From NCBI GenBank assembly GCA_028717045.1, contig JAQUON010000008.1, forward strand, positions 1-23,170: a DNA stretch of 23,170 nt, written 5' to 3'. The notes below the pieces were generated by a model. That model was not told where the DNA came from, ran no database searches, and worked only from the letters and a program-made list of their open reading frames with translations. The stretch is from Candidatus Omnitrophota bacterium (lineage in GTDB: Bacteria; Omnitrophota; Gorgyraeia; Gygaellales; Profunditerraquicolaceae). Shown here in pieces: positions 15,206 to 21,604 of the stretch (the stretch's first letter is position 1; each line of letters opens with the position of its first letter). Position numbers and translations under genes: made by a program.

Positions 15206-15442
15206 ATGATATTTTTAAGTTTGGCAGGAATAGTAGCGTTAACCTTCGGAGTTTTGCTTTTATGCGTTCCCGAGATGGTTTTTGCCGCAAGTAAAAAAAT
15301 GAACAAGAAGCAGGACGATACCTTTATATCAGTCGATGACCACGTCCGCGCGTTCAGGGTGGGGGTGGCGTTATCATCGATACTGGTTTCGCTCGTATTG
15401 TTTTTTACGGTATACTATTTGATTGTTAGGTATGGCTGGTAA
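15206..15442 (+). CDS. Small two-TM membrane protein in the pilus operon, unknown function
   Basis: A 78-residue protein with two hydrophobic helices, about residues 3-26 ('LAGIVALTFGVLLLCVPEMVFA') and 52-74 ('VALSSILVSLVLFFTVYYLIV'), joined by a hydrophilic, charged loop. It has a strong ribosome site (AAAAGGAG at 15193-15200) and an ATG at 15206, and its end overlaps the start of the PilM-PilN gene. Those features argue that it is a real gene rather than chance. I recognise no family. Its place between the minor pilins and the alignment-complex genes suggests an accessory membrane part of the machine, but this is inference from location only. Confidence 0.75.
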   Translation: MIFLSLAGIVALTFGVLLLCVPEMVFAASKKMNKKQDDTFISVDDHVRAFRVGVALSSILVSLVLFFTVYYLIVRYGW

Positions 15443-17063
15443 TTTTTTTAAAAAACTTCTCAATATGCCAATGCAGAGTCGCGCCGAGACCATCTCTATT
15501 GATTTCGGCAAGGCCTTTATCAAGATCGCTCTTTTTCGTCCCTCAGGCCAACAGTGGATGCTTCTGGATTATGCATTTAAGCGCATTGCGTTCTCAGGCG
15601 GAAACGAGCAAGAGATAAAAGACTTTATCGGTAATTTCATGGAGAAAAACTCCGTTGCGCGCGCCCGCGCCTACCTAACCATTTTTGATCCCGAACGCGT
15701 CATTTTAAAGTATCTGTCTCTTCCTGCGTTGCCCCCTGCGGAGATGCGGGAGGCAATCAAGTGGCAGTTAAAAAAAGAAGAGCCCGCGTTGCCTGTAGAA
15801 AATATCGTGCTCGATTGGCAATTAATACGGGAATCTGTTGGTCAAGAAGGAGTCAAGAAGAGCGAGATTATGTGCGCATTTGCAGATTCTGGATTCATAC
15901 GCACCTTTTTGAACCTCACAAAAGACTGCAATCTTATCCCTGCGCGCGTCAGCAGCCCGCCATTTAATTATGCCGGTATCCTAAATGTTTCTTTAGGGGA
16001 GGCTGCGGTATCTGCCGTGTTAGATATCGGATTCCATGAATCATTTCTTTGTTTTTATCGAGACAAAAGATTAAGCTTTATAAGAAGGCTTAGTTTTTCT
16101 TCTGATAAGCTCACGCAGGCGCTTACGTCTGTTTCGGCTGCAGACACGCCCGGAAGCGACCTTGCGTACGAAAAGGCAGAGGAAATCAAGAAAACTATTG
16201 AGATTCCTTCCGGAGCACAAGCTGCCCCACACGGCGATTGCCTACACATGCGCAGCATGTCTTTGATCAGACCGTTCTTGGAAGGCCTTACGAAAGAACT
16301 GAGCCGTTCATTACATTACTATGCGTCTACTTTTAATACGCACGGGCCGTCTTCGCTGTATTTGACCGGAGGGGGCGCGAATTTTAAGAACCTCACCCGG
16401 TATTTAACGCAGGAACTTTCATTGCCGGTAGCCATATTGCCCTTGCCCTCTTTTTTCACCGCACACGGCTTACAAGGAAAAGACCTGTGTAACGACCAAA
16501 ATCAGATTGCCAATGTAGCCGGCGCAGTGCTGGCCGGCGCAGACGCCGTTAATCTGCTCCCCGCAGAGTATGTTACCGAGAAGATAGAGCAAGTGGAGAG
16601 CGCGTCATTAAGAGTGGCCGCTTTCGCGGTATCGTCCATACTATTGCTTTCTTTGTTTTTTGTCCAATTCCAGATACGGGATTATAAGAAGCGGCTGGCG
16701 CAGGCGTCTGCATACTTGGAGGGCATCAAAGATATTGAATTATTGAAGCGCCGTATTGACGAAAGAAAAGAAGCGATTAACAGGCTGCAGAAAGGGCATA
16801 TCCCGGTTGACGGCATTTTAAAGCTCATAAGCGCGACCATACCCAACGACACGCGCTTAGACGACCTAATGCTAGACCAGGCTGGCCATGTAGTTGTCTT
16901 AAGGGGGGAGGTTTCCGTTAACGGTGATGCTGCCGAACGCACAATTTCAAATTTCATAAGAAAATTGCAAGGCTCCCGTTTTGTGGCCGAAGCCAGGCTT
17001 ACCTTCCTTGACCGGGAGAAGGAATTTCAGAGATTCGAAATAAAATGCGACCTTGTCAGATAA
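15432..17063 (+). CDS. PilM-PilN fusion protein (GspL-like layout)
   Basis: About 543 residues from ATG 15432 (TTG 15423 also possible). The N-terminal about 370 residues are PilM: 'ISIDFGKAFIKIALF', 'YLTIFDPERVILKYLSLPALPPAEMREAIKWQLKKE', 'AVLDIGFHESFLCFY' and 'LYLTGGGANFKNL', an actin-like ATP-binding fold on the cytoplasmic side. At about residue 374 comes 'NLLP', the motif at the N-terminus of stand-alone PilN that docks into PilM. A transmembrane helix follows (about 395-414), then a coiled coil and a PilN ferredoxin-like domain ('IPVDGILKLISATIPNDTRLDDLML', 'VNGDAAERTISNFIRKLQ'). In most type IV pilus systems PilM and PilN are separate genes; GspL of type II secretion has both parts in one chain. 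It would link the ATPase to the periplasmic alignment complex. The next gene, PilO-like, follows at once. Confidence 0.88.
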   Translation: MAGNFFKKLLNMPMQSRAETISIDFGKAFIKIALFRPSGQQWMLLDYAFKRIAFSGGNEQEIKDFIGNFMEKNSVARARAYLTIFDPERVILKYLSLPALPPAEMREAIKWQLKKEEPALPVENIVLDWQLIRESVGQEGVKKSEIMCAFADSGFIRTFLNLTKDCNLIPARVSSPPFNYAGILNVSLGEAAVSAVLDIGFHESFLCFYRDKRLSFIRRLSFSSDKLTQALTSVSAADTPGSDLAYEKAEEIKKTIEIPSGAQAAPHGDCLHMRSMSLIRPFLEGLTKELSRSLHYYASTFNTHGPSSLYLTGGGANFKNLTRYLTQELSLPVAILPLPSFFTAHGLQGKDLCNDQNQIANVAGAVLAGADAVNLLPAEYVTEKIEQVESASLRVAAFAVSSILLLSLFFVQFQIRDYKKRLAQASAYLEGIKDIELLKRRIDERKEAINRLQKGHIPVDGILKLISATIPNDTRLDDLMLDQAGHVVVLRGEVSVNGDAAERTISNFIRKLQGSRFVAEARLTFLDREKEFQRFEIKCDLVR

Positions 17064-17064
17064 G

Positions 17065-17646
17065 ATGAATATTGCAAGCTTAGCCTTGTTGAAGAAAAAG
17101 ACCATCATCAGTCAGCTTACGGTTGTATTTGTATTATTGGCTTTTTGGCTTTTTATATATCTTCCCCGCAGGAATACAGCGGTAAAGATGAAGGCGGAGT
17201 TGGCTGTGCTGAATAATCAAATAAAGGCAATAGAAGGGATGATGGATAATGCCAAGACATTGGATGAAGGACTTCTCAGGCTCAAGGCGCATTACAAAGA
17301 GGTAAATAGATTTCCCTCGCAGGAAGAAGAAACCGTAAGACTTATTTCTGGGTATGCCCACCGCCTCAATATCGCGGTTCGTTCCCTTAAAACCCAACCG
17401 AGGGCAGCTTTGTTTAGCGCACAGGAGCAGTTATCCGGGGCTGGCGGAGGGCAATATCAAAGCATAGCCGTTGTGGTTGCATTGAGTTCATCGTATGCAG
17501 CCTTGGTAAGGTATATTCAGATACTGCAGAAATCATTGCCCGCTTTTATCACAATAGAGAAACTACAGATCGCCCAAGATAAAAATGAAAGTAAAAACTT
17601 ATACAGCGAAATGGTTTTAAAATTATACCTTTTGTCCGAGAGATGA
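17065..17646 (+). CDS. pilO: PilO/GspM-like alignment-complex protein
   Basis: About 193 residues from ATG 17065, directly after the fusion gene's stop (TTG 17053 in frame would overlap it). Residues 1-14 are cytoplasmic, a transmembrane helix spans about 17-36 ('LTVVFVLLAFWLFIYLP'), and a coiled-coil segment about 40-85 leads to a small periplasmic ferredoxin-like domain ('YQSIAVVVALSSSYAALVRYIQILQKSLPAFITIEKLQI'). This order is that of PilO and GspM, which pair with PilN or the GspL C-terminal domain. Sequence similarity in this family is low, so the call rests on architecture plus position between the PilM-PilN and GspC/PilP-like genes. Its stop overlaps the next start in an ATGA. Confidence 0.82.
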   Translation: MNIASLALLKKKTIISQLTVVFVLLAFWLFIYLPRRNTAVKMKAELAVLNNQIKAIEGMMDNAKTLDEGLLRLKAHYKEVNRFPSQEEETVRLISGYAHRLNIAVRSLKTQPRAALFSAQEQLSGAGGGQYQSIAVVVALSSSYAALVRYIQILQKSLPAFITIEKLQIAQDKNESKNLYSEMVLKLYLLSER

Positions 17647-18104
17647 ACAAGAAAACAGCAACCGAGCTTATGATTACGGGGTTTTTAGCCGTTGCGTTGT
17701 TTTTTTCCGTCAGGAGCGCGGTTGGGCGCATAGGTAATGCGAAGAGAGAAAGAAGGCCGGGCAAGGCAGCAAGCCCGCAGATTAAAGCCGCGCCTTTCCA
17801 TACAGGAGCGGGGCTGAAAGAAAAGCAGTTGGGGGGGAGTTATGCAGAGCTGGAAGAAGAAGCCAAGGCATGGAAGCTTAAAAAAGACCCCTTTACCGGT
17901 GAGGGGATAGTTTCACAAGAGGGCGCTAGTTCTGTTATCGTGTTAAGCGGTATTTTCTGGGATGGGTCCTATCCCATGGCGATAGTAAACGATGCCGTAA
18001 TTACTATCGGCGATACAGTAGATGGCTATCTCGTTACCGATATACGCCAGGATAAGGTTATATTGCGCAAGGGGCCAAAAGACCTTGAGTTGCAATGGGA
18101 CTAA
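17643..18104 (+). CDS. GspC/PilP-like inner-membrane protein with HR domain
   Basis: A 153-residue protein with one N-terminal transmembrane helix (about residues 9-26), a flexible basic linker, and a C-terminal domain of about 65 residues: 'VIVLSGIFWDGSYPMAIVNDAVITIGDTVDGYLVTDIRQDKVILRKG'-type sequence, here described by its blocks 'LSGIFWDG', 'PMAIVNDAV', 'GDTVDGY' and 'KVILRKG'. These fit the HR domain shared by GspC and PilP, which contacts the secretin. PilP is normally a lipoprotein, and no lipobox is present here; the TM anchor resembles GspC instead. No PDZ domain follows. The ATG overlaps the PilO-like stop by 4 bases. It is the last gene of the long operon; no secretin gene follows. 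Confidence 0.8.
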   Translation: MNKKTATELMITGFLAVALFFSVRSAVGRIGNAKRERRPGKAASPQIKAAPFHTGAGLKEKQLGGSYAELEEEAKAWKLKKDPFTGEGIVSQEGASSVIVLSGIFWDGSYPMAIVNDAVITIGDTVDGYLVTDIRQDKVILRKGPKDLELQWD

Positions 18105-18112
18105 GGTATAAT
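18085..18112 (+). promoter_or_regulatory. Near-consensus promoter of the PilZ gene pair
   Basis: TTGAGT (18085-18090, 4 of 6) and a perfect TATAAT (18107-18112) are separated by 16 bases. The -35 lies inside the end of the GspC/PilP-like gene and the -10 just past its stop at 18104. Transcription would start near 18119, 35 bases before the first PilZ ATG. Confidence 0.6.
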
Positions 18113-18123
18113 ACAGTAGGCGG

Positions 18124-18136
18124 GGCCTAAAAGGCC
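18124..18136 (+). promoter_or_regulatory. Small hairpin at the 5' end of the predicted PilZ transcript
   Basis: GGCCT (18124-18128) and AGGCC (18132-18136) form a 5-bp stem with an AAA loop, a few bases after the predicted transcript start. It could protect the 5' end or, less likely, weakly attenuate read-through from the pil operon. No T run follows, so it is not a standard terminator. AAGGA at about 18142-18146 is the ribosome site for ATG 18154. Confidence 0.3.
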
Positions 18137-18153
18137 ACCACAAGGAAACAGCC

Positions 18154-18471
18154 ATGAATAAATACTATGTTACTATTATCCACAATAACGGCATTACCGG
18201 CAGGGGCTACATTCTTGATATCAGCAAAAGCGGTGTTGCGGTTGCATGCGCAAAAAGGGTCTGCAAGAATACCGTAATAGAGCTGCATCCGGCAAAAGAT
18301 ATCTTCCTGCCCATAAAAGGCAGGGTTGTGTCTTCTGTGTCCCGACACAGGAAGACGTTTGGCCACAGGCTCGGCATAAAATTCATTTCTCCTGGCAAGA
18401 AAGAAAAAGCAAAGCTATCCCGTTTCGTTGCTGCGCTTGAAAAAAGATACGCAGTGCGTCTACCCTTTTGA
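18154..18471 (+). CDS. PilZ-domain protein lacking the N-terminal RxxxR motif
   Basis: A 105-residue single-domain protein. It has 'GRGYILDISKSGVAVAC' with the D-x-S-x-x-G ligand motif, then 'LPIKGRVVSSVSRH' and 'HRLGIKFISPGKKEKAKLSRFV', the PilZ barrel and C-terminal helix. The RxxxR motif, normally just ahead of the first strand and needed for binding cyclic di-GMP, is missing: the N-terminus 'MNKYYVTIIHNNGITG' has no arginine pair. It may therefore be a ligand-independent PilZ, like E. coli-unrelated PilZ itself in Pseudomonas, which works by protein contact with the pilus machinery. It is the first gene after the pilus cluster, behind its own promoter, and ends 1 base before the next PilZ gene. 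Confidence 0.85.
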   Translation: MNKYYVTIIHNNGITGRGYILDISKSGVAVACAKRVCKNTVIELHPAKDIFLPIKGRVVSSVSRHRKTFGHRLGIKFISPGKKEKAKLSRFVAALEKRYAVRLPF

Positions 18472-18472
18472 T

Positions 18473-18862
18473 ATGGAAACCAGATTAGCCCCCCGCGTAA
18501 ACATAGATCTTAGAGTTGTCTGCAGTACCGAAGAGCTGCATCAGCAAAAATTTTGCCTTGCCGGCGGCAATAAATTTGAAGTCAAGTTACTTGATATAAG
18601 CGTATTGGGGATAGGGTTCCTGACGAAATATTTCTTGCCTAAAGGCCTGATTATCGACACCGAGATGGACGGGGCTTGTTTTGGTTTGCAAGAGGTAATG
18701 ACGATAAAGGGAGAAATAAGGCATTGCAATTACATACGGGGCATGGGGTATAGGTGCGGAATAAAATTTTTAAATATCAGCAATAAATACAAAGACGCCA
18801 TTATCCAGTTTATCGCAGCCAACGAGAGAAGAAAAGAGCCGCGCATCAAACTCTCTAGCTAA
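18473..18862 (+). CDS. PilZ-domain protein with intact c-di-GMP motifs
   Basis: A 129-residue single PilZ domain. The start at ATG 18473 gives 'METRLAPRV', placing an R4-x3-R8 motif at the N-terminus, and 'LLDISVLGIGF' supplies the D-x-S-x-x-G motif. Both motifs needed for cyclic di-GMP binding are present, and 'YRCGIKFLNIS' plus a terminal helix follow. The frame stays open upstream to 18428 inside the previous gene, but that part is not PilZ-like. There is no ribosome site before 18473; translation is probably coupled to the preceding gene, whose TGA ends one base earlier. The pair suggests cyclic di-GMP input into the adjacent pilus/secretion system, by location only. Confidence 0.87.
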   Translation: METRLAPRVNIDLRVVCSTEELHQQKFCLAGGNKFEVKLLDISVLGIGFLTKYFLPKGLIIDTEMDGACFGLQEVMTIKGEIRHCNYIRGMGYRCGIKFLNISNKYKDAIIQFIAANERRKEPRIKLSS

Positions 18863-18881
18863 AAGGCCCGACAAGCCTTTT
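18861..18881 (+). terminator. Candidate intrinsic terminator after the PilZ genes
   Basis: AAAAGGC (18861-18867) pairs with GCCTTTT (18875-18881) around a 7-base loop, starting within the stop codon of the second PilZ gene. The T run forms part of the stem. It resembles the hairpin after padR at 9786 in both sequence and placement. Confidence 0.5.
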
Positions 18882-18921
18882 GCCTTCCTGTCAAATAAGC
18901 CGAAAAAACCCGACAATATAC

Positions 18922-18950
18922 TTGACAAACGGGTATTTTTGTATTAAACT
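18922..18950 (+). promoter_or_regulatory. Promoter of the marR-tolC-adaptor-RND operon
   Basis: A perfect -35 TTGACA (18922-18927) is followed after a 17-base spacer by -10 TAAACT (18945-18950, 4 of 6). It lies in the 135-base gap before the marR-type gene, which itself has a strong AAAGGAG ribosome site 8 bases before ATG 18998. Confidence 0.6.
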
Positions 18951-18955
18951 TAATA
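18942..18955 (+). promoter_or_regulatory. Candidate MarR operator (inverted repeat over the -10 box)
   Basis: TATTAA (18942-18947) and TTAATA (18950-18955) form a perfect 6-bp inverted repeat with a 2-base AC centre. It covers the predicted -10, where a bound MarR dimer would block RNA polymerase. AT-rich palindromes of this size are typical of MarR sites but also arise by chance in AT-rich promoters. Confidence 0.45.
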
Positions 18956-18997
18956 TCGTAAATAGTCAACATCATTAAATATAAAGGAGATAAACAA

Positions 18998-19459
18998 ATG
19001 GCACTTGCCCTTTCTGAATTTGCCGATCGCTTAAGCAGTGTGTTCCCAGTGATGGCCAGGGAGTTTGCAAGGCATTATATGGGGGATTTCTACTCAGAAA
19101 AAATTACCCTGCCGCAGTTCTTGGTGCTGGAGTTTTTGTTCCTTAACGGGGAATCAAAGATGAAGGATTTAGCGCATGCGATGCATGTCAGCACCGCAGG
19201 GATGACAGGCATTGTGGACAGAATAGTAAGGGACGGCTATGTGGTAAGGGTCTTTGATCCCGAAGACAGGCGCATCATAAAGATAAAGCTCACCCCCCAA
19301 GGCACAGGGTTGGTCAAAAGAATCAACGCACAGCGCAGAAAGATGGTGATGGACCTTTTCAGCAAGATATCCGAGGCAGAGCGTGAAAATTATTTAAGAA
19401 TAGTCACCAAAATCAAAGACGAGCTGTTAAAGACCTATGCCCTAAACACACACACATGA
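18998..19459 (+). CDS. MarR-family transcriptional regulator
   Basis: A 153-residue protein with the MarR winged helix: 'LPQFLVLEFLFLNGESKMKDLAHAMHVSTAGMTGIVDRIVRDGYVVRVFDPEDRRIIKIKLTPQG' covered here by its blocks 'KMKDLAHAMHVS', 'MTGIVDRIVRDGYV' and the wing 'DPEDRRIIKIKLT' (residues about 50-110). Flanking N- and C-terminal helices form the dimer. MarR proteins usually repress efflux genes until a small aromatic or phenolic ligand binds. Here it leads an operon with tolC-type, adaptor and RND genes, so self-regulation of drug or metabolite efflux is the likely role. The ribosome site AAAGGAG is strong. Its TGA overlaps the tolC-type ATG by 4 bases. Confidence 0.93.
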   Translation: MALALSEFADRLSSVFPVMAREFARHYMGDFYSEKITLPQFLVLEFLFLNGESKMKDLAHAMHVSTAGMTGIVDRIVRDGYVVRVFDPEDRRIIKIKLTPQGTGLVKRINAQRRKMVMDLFSKISEAERENYLRIVTKIKDELLKTYALNTHT

Positions 19460-20724
19460 AAAAGATCGTTGTTTGTATCCTTGCTTTTTTGTTCTTGCCC
19501 GGCGCCATTACGGCAGCAGAGGTATCCCTTACTCTCGATGAGGCTGTTGCCCTGGCCTTGCGGGATAACCGCGATGTTTTACTAAAAATCAAAGAAGTCG
19601 AAAAGGCAAAGGAAAAAATACGAGAAACAAGATCAGGATTCTTGCCGACAGCGCAATTCTCCGGAAGCCTCACGGATACCCGCGGTTATTATTCGAAAGA
19701 CCTGTCCCAGGGCTCTGCGCAGTTTAGCGTGAAAGAGTATCTTTATAACGGGGGCAAGACCAGCAATACGGTTGCGCAGAATAGAGAAATGCTGGTAGTG
19801 TCCCAGGCGCTCCTTGACAAGGCAAAGCTGGAAACCGTTTTGACGGTCAAAAAGGCTTTTTATACCTTGCTCTTGGCGGAAGAATATGCCAGCCTTAATA
19901 AGGAAATAAAAGAGAATTCTTTAAGGCATCTTACCTATATGCAACTTCGGTATGAAAACGGGCAGGCATCACAATCAGACATATTGAAGCTAAAAGAATC
20001 TCTGGCAAGCGTGCAACAGGCATACGAGGCTTCGTTGCGCCAGATTGAATCAATGCAGGCGCTGTTGCGTAATGTGTTATTTTTAAGCGAAGATATCGTC
20101 ATACGGCCACAAGGCAATTTATTTTTTGATTCCAGGGGAATTGCCTACGAAGAGGCGTTTTTGAAAGCCCTACGGCAGAGGCCTGAGATACGGCAGTACC
20201 TTGCGCAGGAAAGGGCCGACAAGAGCGCAATTGAGGTTGCCAAGGCAGATACCCGGCCTCAGGTGTATGCGTCCTGGGATTACTATAGCCGTTCGCACGT
20301 GACCGCAACAACCACAAAGAATTGGAATGATTACAATATTATTGGAGTTACCTTTAGCTGGCCATTTTTTGACGGCTGGGCAACCAAGGCGAAAGTAGAA
20401 CAGGCGATAATTGATTTAAAGGAAACCGGCCTACACAAACAAAAGGCACAAAGCGACATAGCGCTGGAGCTTAAGAATGCGTATATAGCGCTTAACAATA
20501 CGATTTCAAAACTACAATCTTTACGCGCCCAGGTTGCGCTGTATAAAGATACCCTCTCGGTGGTTGAGGCGCAATACAAATCTGGGATTGCCAGCCACCT
20601 TGACCTTGATGACATATCGCTTAGCTATGCGGTATCCCTTTTCAACCAGAAGGAAGCAATGTATGATTATGGCATCGCCAAAGCAAATTTTGATAAAGCA
20701 ACAGGAGGGATAGATGTATATTAA
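19456..20724 (+). CDS. TolC-family outer membrane efflux protein
   Basis: A 422-residue protein with an N-terminal signal peptide ('MKKIVVCILAFLFLPGAITA', cleavage near Ala20-Ala21) and two outer membrane efflux (OEP) repeats. The first begins 'LTLDEAVALALRDNRDVLLKIKEVEKAKEKI' in style; the second contains 'LKALRQRPEIRQYLAQERADKSAIEVAKAD'. Each repeat has long helices with regular Ala/Gln/Leu spacing, such as 'YENGQASQSDILKLKESLASVQQAYEASL' and 'YKSGIASHLDLDDISLSYAVSLF', and beta strands ('VYASWDYYSRS'). Trimers form the outer membrane and periplasmic exit duct. It lies between the MarR gene and the adaptor and overlaps both (4 and 11 bases). Length is usual for the family. The substrate exported is not known. 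Confidence 0.94.
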   Translation: MKKIVVCILAFLFLPGAITAAEVSLTLDEAVALALRDNRDVLLKIKEVEKAKEKIRETRSGFLPTAQFSGSLTDTRGYYSKDLSQGSAQFSVKEYLYNGGKTSNTVAQNREMLVVSQALLDKAKLETVLTVKKAFYTLLLAEEYASLNKEIKENSLRHLTYMQLRYENGQASQSDILKLKESLASVQQAYEASLRQIESMQALLRNVLFLSEDIVIRPQGNLFFDSRGIAYEEAFLKALRQRPEIRQYLAQERADKSAIEVAKADTRPQVYASWDYYSRSHVTATTTKNWNDYNIIGVTFSWPFFDGWATKAKVEQAIIDLKETGLHKQKAQSDIALELKNAYIALNNTISKLQSLRAQVALYKDTLSVVEAQYKSGIASHLDLDDISLSYAVSLFNQKEAMYDYGIAKANFDKATGGIDVY

Positions 20725-21604
20725 ATCCAGGATACCAAACGCGATTATTGTGCTGTTGGTGTTCTTATTTGTATCTGGTTGCGCAGGAAAAGAACAGAAA
20801 AACAACGGCTTGCCACAGTCAATCCCCGTAAAAATTATGAAAGTATCGCTTAAGGACCTTGCCGAGACCCTGGATTATGTAGGTAGCGTAAAGGCGCAGG
20901 ATGAAGTAGTCGTATACCCGAAGGTCAGCGGGAAAATAGCCCAGAAGGTTAAAACGGATGGCGCAGCTGTTGAGAAGGGTGAACCCATCGCGTTTATTGA
21001 CAGAGATGAGGTCGGCTTAAAATTCGAGAAATCTCCGGTTGAGAGTCCGCTCGCAGGGACAGTGGGCAGGGTGTATGTTGATATTGGAGCGAATGTAGTA
21101 CCTCAGACCCCAGTTGCATTGATAGTGAACATGAAGATGGTAAAGATTGATCTGGATATCCCTGAGAGGTATGTATCGCAATTATCCTTAGGCCAACAGG
21201 CAAAAATTTCGTTTGATGCGTATGCAGGGAAAGAATTTATAGGAGAGGTCACTCAGATAAGCCCGGTTTTGGATCCCGATACTCGTTCGACACCCATAGA
21301 AATTAGTATCGACAATAACGAACAGCTTATCAAGCCGGGCATGTTTGCCAGGGTAAAGCTGATTATCCGGGAACATGCGCAGGTGCCGGTGGTTTTAAAA
21401 GAGGCGTTCATAGGCAGAGAGCCGGATATATTTGTATATGTGGTAGAACACAATAAAGCCATTGCCCGTAAAGTCGTTGTGGGCATTCACGAGGGGCCGT
21501 ACTGGGAGGTACAAGAGGGCCTCAAGGAAAATGAGGCAGTAGTGGTTGTGGGGCAGCAGAGGCTGTATGATAATGCCATGGTAACAGCTGAGGAGGAAAA
21601 ATGA
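20714..21604 (+). CDS. RND efflux periplasmic adaptor lipoprotein (membrane fusion protein), short form
   Basis: A 296-residue adaptor with a lipoprotein signal: hydrophobic segment then 'FVSGC' with lipidated Cys23. It contains the split lipoyl domain ('VVVYPKVSGKIAQKVKTDGAAVEKGEPI' in style and 'SPLAGTVGRVYVDIGANV'), a beta-barrel domain ('VKIDLDIPERYVSQLSLGQQAKISF', 'IKPGMFARVKLIIREH') and a membrane-proximal domain ('ALVKEAF'-like region to 'VVVVGQQRLYDNAMV'). The two lipoyl halves are separated by only about 15 residues, so the usual alpha-helical hairpin is absent. A strong AGGAGGG ribosome site precedes ATG 20714 inside the end of tolC. It would bridge the RND pump and the TolC-type channel. 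Its TGA overlaps the RND start by 4 bases. Confidence 0.92.
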   Translation: MYIKSRIPNAIIVLLVFLFVSGCAGKEQKNNGLPQSIPVKIMKVSLKDLAETLDYVGSVKAQDEVVVYPKVSGKIAQKVKTDGAAVEKGEPIAFIDRDEVGLKFEKSPVESPLAGTVGRVYVDIGANVVPQTPVALIVNMKMVKIDLDIPERYVSQLSLGQQAKISFDAYAGKEFIGEVTQISPVLDPDTRSTPIEISIDNNEQLIKPGMFARVKLIIREHAQVPVVLKEAFIGREPDIFVYVVEHNKAIARKVVVGIHEGPYWEVQEGLKENEAVVVVGQQRLYDNAMVTAEEEK

